Of a DNA stretch of 64,000 nt, positions 27,247 to 33,616 are shown in pieces (the first letter of the stretch is position 1; each line of letters begins with the position of its first letter). Origin of the DNA: Cognatishimia sp. 1_MG-2023 (GTDB lineage: Bacteria > Pseudomonadota > Alphaproteobacteria > Rhodobacterales > Rhodobacteraceae); NCBI RefSeq assembly GCF_030548175.1, contig NZ_JAUORX010000005.1, positions 124,001 through 188,000 of the forward strand, in the 5' to 3' direction. The notes beneath the pieces are model-generated. The model did not search any database and had not been told where the DNA came from. It saw nothing but the letters and a program-made list of their open reading frames with translations. A program made the position numbers and the translations under genes.

Positions 27247-27273
27247 AAAAACCCCCGGCGTTCAGCCGAGGGT
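27247..27273 (-). terminator. Rho-independent terminator after infC
   Basis: The 9-bp stem ACCCTCGGC/GCCGGGGGT (one U-G pair, 5-nt loop, read on the minus strand) is followed by a run of T. It lies 28 bp beyond the infC stop. Confidence 0.85.
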
Positions 27274-27300
27274 TATGAATGTCTTAACTTGCGAAAGCAG

Positions 27301-27846
27301 TTATTTAGGAAGTGGGCCGATCATCATGATCATCTGGCGGCCTTCCATTTTGGGCATGCTTTCGACCTTGCCGTGTTCCTTCGTATCCTCGGAAACGCGG
27401 ATCAGAAGTTCACGACCAAGGTTTTGGTGCGCCATCTCGCGGCCCCTGAAACGCAGGGTGACTTTAACTTTGTCGCCCTTTTCTAGGAACTTATAGACGC
27501 TGCGCATCTTAACTTCGTAGTCGTGTTTATCGGTGTTAGGGCGGAATTTCACCTCTTTCACCTGGATCGTGGTTTGTTTCTTACGCGCCTCAGATTCACG
27601 TTTCTGAGTTTCGTATTTGAACTTACCATAGTCCATAATTTTACAGACAGGGGGCGTTGCGTTAGGAGAGATTTCAACTAAGTCGAGCTCTACTTCAGCG
27701 GCCAGCGACATCGCTTTAGCCGGAGTAACGACTCCGTGGTTTTCGCCTTCTGCGCCGATCAAACGAATTTCTGGTGCACGAATGCGATCGTTGATGCGAG
27801 GGCCTGTTTCGCGCTGCGGAGGCGCGTTGTGTGGTCTGCGGGCTAT
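27301..27846 (-). CDS. infC: translation initiation factor IF-3 with ATA start codon
   Basis: IF-3 of 181 residues, which binds the 30S subunit and checks initiator tRNA and start codon. The N-domain includes [19 protein letters not shown] and [20 protein letters not shown] (split by a short stretch); the C-domain has [21 protein letters not shown] at 27762 would cut off the first 28 conserved residues. The homologous frame continues upstream to ATA at 27846 (encoding [17 protein letters not shown]), with AAGGA 8 bp before it, and no ATG, GTG or TTG lies in that stretch. infC is the classic gene with a rare start codon (ATT in E. coli), used for autoregulation. ATA is my reading. rpmI-rplT do not follow. 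Confidence 0.9.
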   Translation of the reverse strand: MARRPHNAPPQRETGPRINDRIRAPEIRLIGAEGENHGVVTPAKAMSLAAEVELDLVEISPNATPPVCKIMDYGKFKYETQKRESEARKKQTTIQVKEVKFRPNTDKHDYEVKMRSVYKFLEKGDKVKVTLRFRGREMAHQNLGRELLIRVSEDTKEHGKVESMPKMEGRQMIMMIGPLPK

Positions 27847-28044
27847 GGTTTTGATCCTTCGATAATTGAGCCTTTGTGCGACGCAAACTATATGCGGGAT
27901 TGTGCCTATTCAAGCGGTTAATCGGCGGTTGTGAGCCAATTTAGGCGACTTTCCCCCTTGAGGTGAGACAAATACCCAGTCATTTGGTGAACCATCAACA
28001 CAGACCCGCCTTTGCGGGGTAACAAATTACGTAGGAGAAGATCC

Positions 28045-28926
28045 ATGAAAAATCTAATTTGGGTCGTTGTTGCAGCAGCCGTGGCTGTCGTAGCGTACAT
28101 GCAGTTTGGTTCTAAAGGTGGCGAAGACGCCATGGAAACTGAGGCCGCGGCCGAAGTGACTGCACCTGCGCCAGTTGCTGAAGAAGTTGTCGAAGAGGCA
28201 GCTGAAGCGATGGAAAAAGTCGAAGAAAAAGCCGAAGGCGTTATGGAAGCTGTTGAAGGCGCAGCAGACAGCGTGATGGAAAAGGCTGAAGGCGCTGTCG
28301 AAGGCGTCATGGAAAAAGCTGAGGGCGTTGTAGAAGGCGCGATGGAAAAAGCCGAAGGTGCCGTTGAAGGCGCAATGGAAAAAGCAGGCGACGCGATGGA
28401 AGCGACCACCGAAGCTGCAACTGACGTTGTAGAAGGTGCTGCAGAAGTTACTGAAACTGCGACAGAAATGGCGACAGACGCCGCTGAAGGTACAGCCGAA
28501 ATGGCAAAAGACGTGACCGAAGGCGCAACTGAAATGGCAACTGACGCCGTTGAAGGCACAACAGAAATGGCCAAGGACGTGACTGAAGGCGCGACCGAAA
28601 TGGCAAAAGACGCAGCCGAAGGTGCAACTGAAATGGCAACCGATGCTGTTGAAGGCGCGACTGAAACTGCAGCTGAAACAGCGGTAGAAGCAACAACTGA
28701 GGCAGCGGCAGAAACTGCAACTGAGATGGCTTCTGAGGGTGTATCCGCATTGGATCTGTTGACACCTGAAGGGTTCAACTTGGAAAAAGTTGGTGAGCTG
28801 ATCGACGGTTCTGAGCTAGGTGCGATTCAGAAAACTGCGTTGAAAGCAGCGATTGAAAAAGCAGGCGACAATCCTGAGCTTTTGAAATCTGCTTTGGATG
28901 CGGCGAAATCTGCATTGGGTCTTTAA
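28045..28926 (+). CDS. membrane-anchored protein with sixteen 11-residue repeats
   Basis: A 293-residue protein. One N-terminal membrane helix (residues 4-21) is followed by an acidic Ala/Glu/Val linker. Residues 56-231 then read as sixteen tandem 11-residue units such as MEKAEGAVEGV and KDVTEGATEMA. The C-terminal region (about 235-293) is less repetitive (LDLLTPEGFNLEKVGELIDG and a helical end). Hendecads of this kind occur in LEA proteins, apolipoproteins and synucleins, where they form amphipathic helices or right-handed coiled coils. It is very poor in aromatic residues. ATG 28045 follows GGAGAAG. The function is unknown; an envelope spacer, lipid-surface or stress-protection role is possible. 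Confidence 0.75.
   Translation: MKNLIWVVVAAAVAVVAYMQFGSKGGEDAMETEAAAEVTAPAPVAEEVVEEAAEAMEKVEEKAEGVMEAVEGAADSVMEKAEGAVEGVMEKAEGVVEGAMEKAEGAVEGAMEKAGDAMEATTEAATDVVEGAAEVTETATEMATDAAEGTAEMAKDVTEGATEMATDAVEGTTEMAKDVTEGATEMAKDAAEGATEMATDAVEGATETAAETAVEATTEAAAETATEMASEGVSALDLLTPEGFNLEKVGELIDGSELGAIQKTALKAAIEKAGDNPELLKSALDAAKSALGL
28210..28737 (+). repeat. 33-bp tandem coding repeats (16 units)
   Basis: The DNA repeats with a 33-bp period that matches the 11-residue protein repeat. Early units carry ATGGAAAAAGC(T/C)GAAGG; later ones GAAATGGC(A/G)A. The copies have diverged but keep the frame exactly, with no odd-length unit. Confidence 0.8.
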
Positions 28927-28962
28927 TCCGCTTAAATAAATTCGAATTTAGTTTCGGATCTG

Positions 28963-28993
28963 CCGCGTTCTCTTGCGAGAGCGCGGTTTTTTT
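28963..28993 (+). terminator. Rho-independent terminator after the repeat-protein gene
   Basis: A 10-bp stem (28963-28972, 28977-28986, one G-T pair) with loop TTGC is followed by seven T. It lies 36 bp after the stop. Confidence 0.92.
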
Positions 28994-29067
28994 GTCCCAA
29001 ATCGCGGGGGACTGCTACTAGATGTTGATTTTGGTTAAGGCGGCGAACGCAGGTGTAAGAAACAACG

Positions 29068-29114
29068 AATGTGAGTTTCGTACACTTAGCACGCTGAAAC
29101 GTACGATTCCTTTT
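29068..29114 (+). repeat. dispersed 47-bp element, copy B
   Basis: Matches 344-390 on the opposite strand at 37 of 47 positions; the 3' 21 bp are identical. It lies about 120 bp upstream of the XRE regulator and reads towards it. No good -10 box follows at 17 bp in this copy. The gap 28994-29235 otherwise shows no gene. Confidence 0.6.
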
Positions 29115-29235
29115 TGCGCCTCGCGTGTCGCATCTATACATGTGCTAACCTGCCGCCGCTCAACTGGTGGTATCTCTTTAAGAGCTATGCAACAGTACCG
29201 TTAAGTATTTGGTAATAGACAAAAAGGATGACGGT

Positions 29236-29628
29236 ATGACCGATGATGCAGGATGGTTCAGCGAAGCAGAAGCAACATTCGGGGATCGGTTGGCTGGCGC
29301 GCGAGAAAGTGCGGGTCTGACACAGAAAGCCTTGGCCAAAAATCTGGGTGTTAAGACGGCGACGTTGGTGGCTTGGGAGAATGACCTAAGCGAGCCAAGG
29401 GCCAATCGGTTGCAGATGCTGTCAGGCATTCTGGGGGTTTCTTTGGGCTGGTTGCTAACGGGCGAAGGTGACGGGTTGGATCAGCCGGCCGGCACAGAAC
29501 CGATTTCTGGTGATATGACCGACCTGATGATCGAAATGCGCAGCCTTCGCGTGCAAATGATCAAGTCAGCCGAAAAGTTAGGACAGTTAGAGAAACGCTT
29601 GCGGACGGCGTTGCGCGAAGAGGGGTAG
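29236..29628 (+). CDS. XRE-family helix-turn-helix regulator
   Basis: A 130-residue regulator. A Cro/CI-type HTH covers residues 15-70 (LAGARESAGLTQKALAKNLG, then TATLVAWENDLSEPRANRLQ), and a C-terminal helix (from about 95) probably dimerises (MTDLMIEMRSLRVQMIKSAEKL). ATG 29236 follows AAAGGA; an in-frame TTG 27 bp upstream lacks a site. It is a short stand-alone regulator of the kind common in Rhodobacterales. Its last 49 bp are repeated after the next gene. Confidence 0.8.
   Translation: MTDDAGWFSEAEATFGDRLAGARESAGLTQKALAKNLGVKTATLVAWENDLSEPRANRLQMLSGILGVSLGWLLTGEGDGLDQPAGTEPISGDMTDLMIEMRSLRVQMIKSAEKLGQLEKRLRTALREEG
29577..29625 (+). repeat. direct repeat, left copy (end of XRE gene)
   Basis: These 49 bp recur at 30339-30387 with 43 matches; the last 35 bp have a single mismatch. 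This copy is the 3' end of the XRE coding region. The pair brackets the DUF2306 gene. Confidence 0.85.
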
Positions 29629-29660
29629 GCGAAAGCCCGCATTAAGCTTTTGGGAAACTG

Positions 29661-30311
29661 ATGAAGAGAATGCCTCGACAGTTACTGACGCTCTTATTGC
29701 TATACCTTGTTTCGTGTCCGGTATTGTTTGGAACCGTTGATAGAATGATATTTCTGTTTTCGGACACCCAGCTGCAAGATTGGGTGAATGTTCGGTATTC
29801 CGATCACCCGCTTACGACTGCGGTTCATCTCATTCCCGGTTTCCTGATGCTCTTTGTTGCGCCTTTGCAATTTTCGGATACGTTGCGCAGGCGTTACCGA
29901 GCATTTCATCGTTTTCTTGGGAGAGTTTTCTGTATCTCTGGGATCGTGAGTGGCGTTGGTGTTCTTTGGATGGTTATCGTCTTTCCGGCGCTTGGTGGGG
30001 TACTCACACAAGTTGTGACGTTCGTATTAGTGTTCTCAATGTGTGCGTTTATGGGGATCGCAGTTAAAGCAATCCGCAGCCGTCGGACCGCGCGCCACAG
30101 AGACTTTATGATGCGTGCCTATGCAATTGCCTTGTCCGTCTCTACAGCGCGCATTTTTATTGAGCTGGCAGAACTGCTTTTTGGGCTGCCTTTTGAAACT
30201 TCTTTTGTGATTGCTTCTGCTGCCGGAGTTATTGTGAACTCAGGAATTGCTGAGTGGATCATATATCAGCGTAAAGGAACGGCCGAGCCGATCCAACGCG
30301 TATCTGCCTGA
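29661..30311 (+). CDS. DUF2306 membrane protein
   Basis: A 216-residue protein with six or seven predicted membrane helices. Conserved-looking parts are HLIPGFLMLFVAPLQFSDTLRRRYRAFHRFLGRVF (about residues 56-90) and ARHRDFMMRAYAIALS, whose histidines recall cytochrome-b-like DUF2306 proteins. The function is unknown; the histidine pattern hints at heme or metal binding. It lies 32 bp after the XRE gene, between two copies of a 49-bp direct repeat, which suggests that it was inserted or rearranged there. Confidence 0.75.
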   Translation: MKRMPRQLLTLLLLYLVSCPVLFGTVDRMIFLFSDTQLQDWVNVRYSDHPLTTAVHLIPGFLMLFVAPLQFSDTLRRRYRAFHRFLGRVFCISGIVSGVGVLWMVIVFPALGGVLTQVVTFVLVFSMCAFMGIAVKAIRSRRTARHRDFMMRAYAIALSVSTARIFIELAELLFGLPFETSFVIASAAGVIVNSGIAEWIIYQRKGTAEPIQRVSA

Positions 30312-30338
30312 GCTTGCAAATGATTAGTGAGCAGGGAC

Positions 30339-30387
30339 GTTAGAGCCGCTACAGAAACGCTTTCGGACGGCGTTGCGCGAAGAGGGG
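30339..30387 (+). repeat. direct repeat, right copy (after DUF2306 gene)
   Basis: A second copy of the 3' end of the XRE gene, 762 bp from the first. Here it is non-coding and abuts the end of the next, minus-strand gene (30395). Confidence 0.85.
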
Positions 30388-30394
30388 GTAAGGC

Positions 30395-30943
30395 CTAGTG
30401 CCGCTCAAACCGAATTTCGGGTGCGGCAATTTCGGTTATCAATCCCCCTGTGTTTATTGCACTGTAGATTGGGCGCGGAGGGCGGTCGTATTCATCTACG
30501 ACCCGGTGCACCCATTCTCGTTCTTCCAGCGATTTTAAGGAATGAGACAAAGCGCGATCTGTGATTGTTAGAAGTTTGCGTTTGATGTCTGAGAAGTGGT
30601 TTGGTGTTTGAAGCGAGACCAACACAGGCAAGGTCCATGAGCGACGCAGCAAGTCATGGTCATTCTTTTCAACAGCACAGTGAACTTTATTTGCGATTTT
30701 CGCAGCCGCTTTTCCGGATTGTGTCAGTCTGAATTCGGGTCTGAGCGGATGGCCGTGGCCTGGGTTTCGCTCCATGAGGCCAATTTCGATGAGGTGATCC
30801 ATGCTTTGAGCAAACGCAGTTCGGCTTGCGCCGGTTGCGTTTAGCAGTGGTGCTTGCCGTCCGGGAATGCCTTCGTGCAGGCTTGATAAGATTGGGATCG
30901 CCCAAGCCCGAGAGGTGATGTTGACAAATGACGCAATGTACAT
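30395..30943 (-). CDS. transcriptional regulator with two winged-helix domains (HxlR-like)
   Basis: A 182-residue protein made of two winged-helix units. Residues 1-80 (AWAIPILSSLHEGIPGR ... RTAFAQSMDHLIEIGLMERN) are HxlR/MarR-like, and residues 95-170 (RRSWTLPVLVSLQ ... ALSHSLKSLEEREWVHRV) are clearly HxlR-like. Single-domain HxlR proteins dimerise, so this looks like a fused dimer. It has no visible ribosome site: the -10-like TATACT is only 2 bp before the ATG, which suggests a leaderless message. It is divergent from a VOC gene with a perfect 13-bp palindrome between, so it probably controls that gene and itself. Confidence 0.75.
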   Translation of the reverse strand: MYIASFVNITSRAWAIPILSSLHEGIPGRQAPLLNATGASRTAFAQSMDHLIEIGLMERNPGHGHPLRPEFRLTQSGKAAAKIANKVHCAVEKNDHDLLRRSWTLPVLVSLQTPNHFSDIKRKLLTITDRALSHSLKSLEEREWVHRVVDEYDRPPRPIYSAINTGGLITEIAAPEIRFERH

Positions 30944-30947
30944 AAAG

Positions 30948-30960
30948 TATAGTTACTATA
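30948..30960. promoter_or_regulatory. operator candidate TATAGT-T-ACTATA
   Basis: A perfect inverted repeat with a single central base lies in the 39-bp gap between the two-winged-helix regulator and the VOC gene. It overlaps the presumed -10 of the regulator gene. Confidence 0.6.
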
Positions 30961-30982
30961 TTTTTATTCTTGGGGGAAGCCT

Positions 30983-31360
30983 ATGTCCGTTATTTCGTTA
31001 GAAAATACCATTACAATAGCGATGTCGGTGAAAGATCGACATGCCAGCGCCAAGTGGTTTGAGGATATGTTGGGATTTGAAACGCTTTATCATGCGGACG
31101 AAGCTGGGTGGTCCGAATTACAAACTAAGACTGCTGGAGTCACTCTTGGGCTTGGGGAGCATACAGAGCCAGTGCCAGGCAATAGTGTACCGGTTTTTGG
31201 CATTCTTGATCTGGATAGCGCGCGTAAGGCGTTAGAGCAGGCGGGCGTTAAATTTGATGGGGAAACTGATGTGGTTGAGGGGATGGTTAAGACCGCCACT
31301 TTTTATGATCCTGACAACAATGCCCTGATGCTTGCAGAGGATTTGACAGGCGGGGCCTGA
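30983..31360 (+). CDS. VOC family protein
   Basis: A 125-residue glyoxalase/dioxygenase-superfamily protein. It has TIAMSVKDRHASAKWFEDMLGF near the N-terminus and a C-terminal ATFYDPDNNALMLAED, with the end-of-domain acidic ligand. The usual N-terminal metal His is replaced (TIAMSV), so metal binding in the first site is doubtful. The substrate is unknown. It faces the two-winged-helix regulator and is probably its target. A bidirectional terminator follows. Confidence 0.8.
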   Translation: MSVISLENTITIAMSVKDRHASAKWFEDMLGFETLYHADEAGWSELQTKTAGVTLGLGEHTEPVPGNSVPVFGILDLDSARKALEQAGVKFDGETDVVEGMVKTATFYDPDNNALMLAEDLTGGA

Positions 31361-31381
31361 GTTCACATTGGCCTACAACGT

Positions 31382-31412
31382 AAAAAGCCGCCCTCGGATG
31401 AGAGCGGCTTTT
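31382..31412. terminator. bidirectional Rho-independent terminator
   Basis: The stem GCCGC/GCGGC is extended by CTC/GAG around a GGAT loop, with A5 before and T4 after. It serves the VOC gene (plus) and the ferredoxin-NADP reductase gene (minus). Confidence 0.9.
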
Positions 31413-31432
31413 GTTGTTTGTATGTCAGCTAT

Positions 31433-32293
31433 TTAGTCGAGGAACGCTTTTTCAACAACGTAGTGCGCAGGCTTGGAGTTCGCGCCTTCTTCTAGGTTGT
31501 AGGTGTTCTCGAACAGGTCTTTGAGTTCTAGGTTGAATGCCATGTTGCCGCAAATCATTGCGCGGTCTGTGTCTGGGTTCAGGGGCTCTACACCCAAGTC
31601 TTTGAAGGCTTCGCCAGACCGCATGAGGTCTGTGATGCGGCCCATTTTTGGGCTCTCTTCGCGGGTTGTAGTTGGGTAGTATTTGATTTTCTTCCAGAAC
31701 CCTTCGCCGATGACTTCGTTTAGAAGCTCGTCGTGTTTCAGGCTTTCGATCAGTTCGGCGCCATATGTCAGTTCGCCTGCTTCGCGGCAGGTGTGCGTGA
31801 TGATGACCTCATCGAATTTTTCGTATGTTTCTGGCTCGCGCAGCAGGGAGGCGAATGGTGCAAAGCCTGTGCCAGTTGCAAAGAACCAGATGCGTTTACC
31901 CGGGACCAGCGCGTCGTGCACCAATGTGCCGACTGGCTTTGGACGCATGATGATTTCGTCGCCGACTTTGATGTGCTGCAGTTTGGATGTCAGCGGGCCG
32001 TCTTGGACTTTGATCGAGTAGAATTCCATTTCCTCGTCCCAAGATGGGGAGGCGATGGAATAGGCGCGCAGGAGTGGTTTCTGCTTGCCGGTCTTTTCGT
32101 TCACGTCACCCATTAGGCCGATCATGACGAATTCGCCAGAGCGGAAACGCAAGGACGCCGGACGTGTCACGCGGAAAGAGAACAGACGGTCTGTCCAATG
32201 TTTCACTTGGGTCACGGTCTGCGCGTCGGGCAGGGCGGGTTTTTTGGTCGCCGGGACGGCGGTGGCTTCGGTCACTGCGGTTTGCTCGTTCAT
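31433..32293 (-). CDS. fpr: ferredoxin-NADP reductase
   Basis: A 286-residue FAD enzyme that moves electrons between NADPH and ferredoxin or flavodoxin. The FAD motif is LLRAYSIASP, and the NADP-binding part is FATGTGFAPFASLLREPETY. It ends in YVVEKAFLD, an aromatic-poor end typical of the bacterial FPR subclass. A 27-residue Ala/Thr-rich N-terminal extension precedes the core. It lies downstream of the sulfite reductase operon but behind a terminator-like structure, so it probably has its own promoter. It may supply electrons for the reductase. Confidence 0.9.
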   Translation of the reverse strand: MNEQTAVTEATAVPATKKPALPDAQTVTQVKHWTDRLFSFRVTRPASLRFRSGEFVMIGLMGDVNEKTGKQKPLLRAYSIASPSWDEEMEFYSIKVQDGPLTSKLQHIKVGDEIIMRPKPVGTLVHDALVPGKRIWFFATGTGFAPFASLLREPETYEKFDEVIITHTCREAGELTYGAELIESLKHDELLNEVIGEGFWKKIKYYPTTTREESPKMGRITDLMRSGEAFKDLGVEPLNPDTDRAMICGNMAFNLELKDLFENTYNLEEGANSKPAHYVVEKAFLD

Positions 32294-32347
32294 ATCATCA
32301 ACAACGGGCGGGATTACCCGCCCTCCATTTAACAGTTTCTATTCAGT

Positions 32348-32401
32348 AAAAAAGGGCCAATTTGGTCATGACCGGCATGACCAGATCGCAACTGGTCCTT
32401 T
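32348..32401 (-). terminator. structured terminator candidate after DUF934 gene
   Basis: A 9-bp outer stem (32351-32359 with 32393-32401, one G-T pair) encloses further small palindromes such as GGTCATGACC. A run of six T follows on the minus strand. It overlaps the DUF934 stop codon, and the long loop makes it less certain than a simple hairpin. Confidence 0.5.
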
Positions 32402-32825
32402 AGGAAGAGGCTTTGGCGCGTAGGCGCGATTGATAGTCGTGGGCTTGCCAGTTGGCACGGGCGAGCCATTGATCCTCGGGCTGGCGTGCGGCGAGGTCGT
32501 CAGGAATTTCAACTTCGTCAAAGCCAGAGCGGCGGGCCATAGCGTATTGATCAGCTAAAACTTGACCTTTGGCGCGCAGGCGGCCTTTGAATCCCATCAG
32601 GCGCAATTGGCGGGCGATGGTGAAGCCACGGCCGTCGTGCGAGTTTGGGAAGTCGATGCGGATCATTTCGACGCCGCCCAACAGGTTGGACAGTGCGGTT
32701 GGGTTGGCATCGGACGCGAGGTCGAGGGATACCACATCATTTGCGGCCTCGGTTTCGAATTCGGCGACAAAGCCTTTGGTCCAATCATCAGCTACAAAGC
32801 CGGTATCGTTGACGAGTACAGTCAT
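32400..32825 (-). CDS. DUF934 protein of the sulfate-assimilation operon
   Basis: A 141-residue protein of the DUF934 family, known from its constant place next to cysH/cysI. It has IRIDFPNSHDGRGFTIARQL (near residue 56) and FKGRLRAKGQVLADQYAMAR, both family marks. The biochemical role is not known to me; involvement in sulfite reduction is inferred from the neighbours. It overlaps cysH by 4 bp. Confidence 0.85.
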   Translation of the reverse strand: MTVLVNDTGFVADDWTKGFVAEFETEAANDVVSLDLASDANPTALSNLLGGVEMIRIDFPNSHDGRGFTIARQLRLMGFKGRLRAKGQVLADQYAMARRSGFDEVEIPDDLAARQPEDQWLARANWQAHDYQSRLRAKASS

Positions 32826-33616
32826 GCGTTCACTCCTTTGCGCACCATTTTACCGTTATCAAAATGGATGCCGCATTCGGTTTTTTCTTGTCCGCGCCAA
32901 CGGCCGGAACGAGGGTCTTCTCCCGGTTTTACCGGGCTTGTGCAAGGGGCACAGCCGATAGACGGGTAGCCTTTGGCCACAAGCGGATGCTTGGGCAGGC
33001 GGTTTTCTTCCATATAGGCGCGCACATCTTCGGGCGCCCAATAGGCCAGTGGGTTCACTTTGATGCGGCCTGTGAAATCTTCGACTTCGAAGAACTCCAA
33101 CTGCGCACGTGTGCCTGCCTGAAAGCGTTTGCGGCCTGTGATCCATCCGTCATAGCCACGCAGGGCTTTTTGCAGAGGACGGGTTTTGCGCAGGGCGCAG
33201 CAAGCATCGGTGTCACGCTGGTGAAGCGTGCCATCGGGGTCTTCGGCATTCAGGGTCGCGTCGCTGGCGCGGATGATCTGCATGTTCGTCAGGTTCAGGC
33301 GCTCTGCGATTTCCAGTTGGTATTCCAGCGTTTCCGCAAAGAGCATTTCTGTATCAACGAAGATTACCGGGACATTGCGGTCCACCATCGAAACGAGGTG
33401 AAGCAGGGCCACGCTTTCGGCGCCGAACGAGCTGACCATGGTCAGCTTGCCGACGTCGGGATCTTTGAGTGCGCGTTCCAGTACGGCGGTTGCCGAGTGG
33501 TGCTTGTAGCGCCCATTCAAGGCTGCGACCTTTTCCTTCAGCGGATCGGGTTTGTCCGATCCACCTAGGTTTAAAGGCGTAACAGCACTTTGATCTGTTA
33601 CGATATCATGCGGCAT
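32822..33616 (-). CDS. cysH: adenylyl-sulfate reductase (thioredoxin-dependent)
   Basis: A 264-residue PAPS/APS reductase-family protein. It carries the [4Fe-4S] cysteine pattern of the APS-using type: ACCALRK (CC pair) and IGCAPC (CxxC), plus the catalytic Cys in ECGIH near the C-terminus. It reduces adenylyl sulfate to sulfite with thioredoxin. ATG 33616 (MPHDIVTDQ) lies 11 bp inside the cysI end; an in-frame start 201 bp upstream would lie fully in cysI and gives a non-homologous extension. Confidence 0.93.
   Translation of the reverse strand: MPHDIVTDQSAVTPLNLGGSDKPDPLKEKVAALNGRYKHHSATAVLERALKDPDVGKLTMVSSFGAESVALLHLVSMVDRNVPVIFVDTEMLFAETLEYQLEIAERLNLTNMQIIRASDATLNAEDPDGTLHQRDTDACCALRKTRPLQKALRGYDGWITGRKRFQAGTRAQLEFFEVEDFTGRIKVNPLAYWAPEDVRAYMEENRLPKHPLVAKGYPSIGCAPCTSPVKPGEDPRSGRWRGQEKTECGIHFDNGKMVRKGVNA

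Noticed and set aside
27918-28778. Long minus-strand open frame, Ser/Ala/Val repeats, 286 codons
   Set aside because: It is the antisense image of the 11-residue repeat gene. It has no start signal and its repetition comes from the 33-bp coding repeats on the plus strand.
29577-30387. Insertion sequence around the DUF2306 gene
   Set aside because: No transposase and no terminal inverted repeats; only the direct repeat is present.
32864-33568. Long plus-strand open frame (234 codons) opposite cysH
   Set aside because: It is antisense to the well-supported cysH gene, with no recognisable domain.
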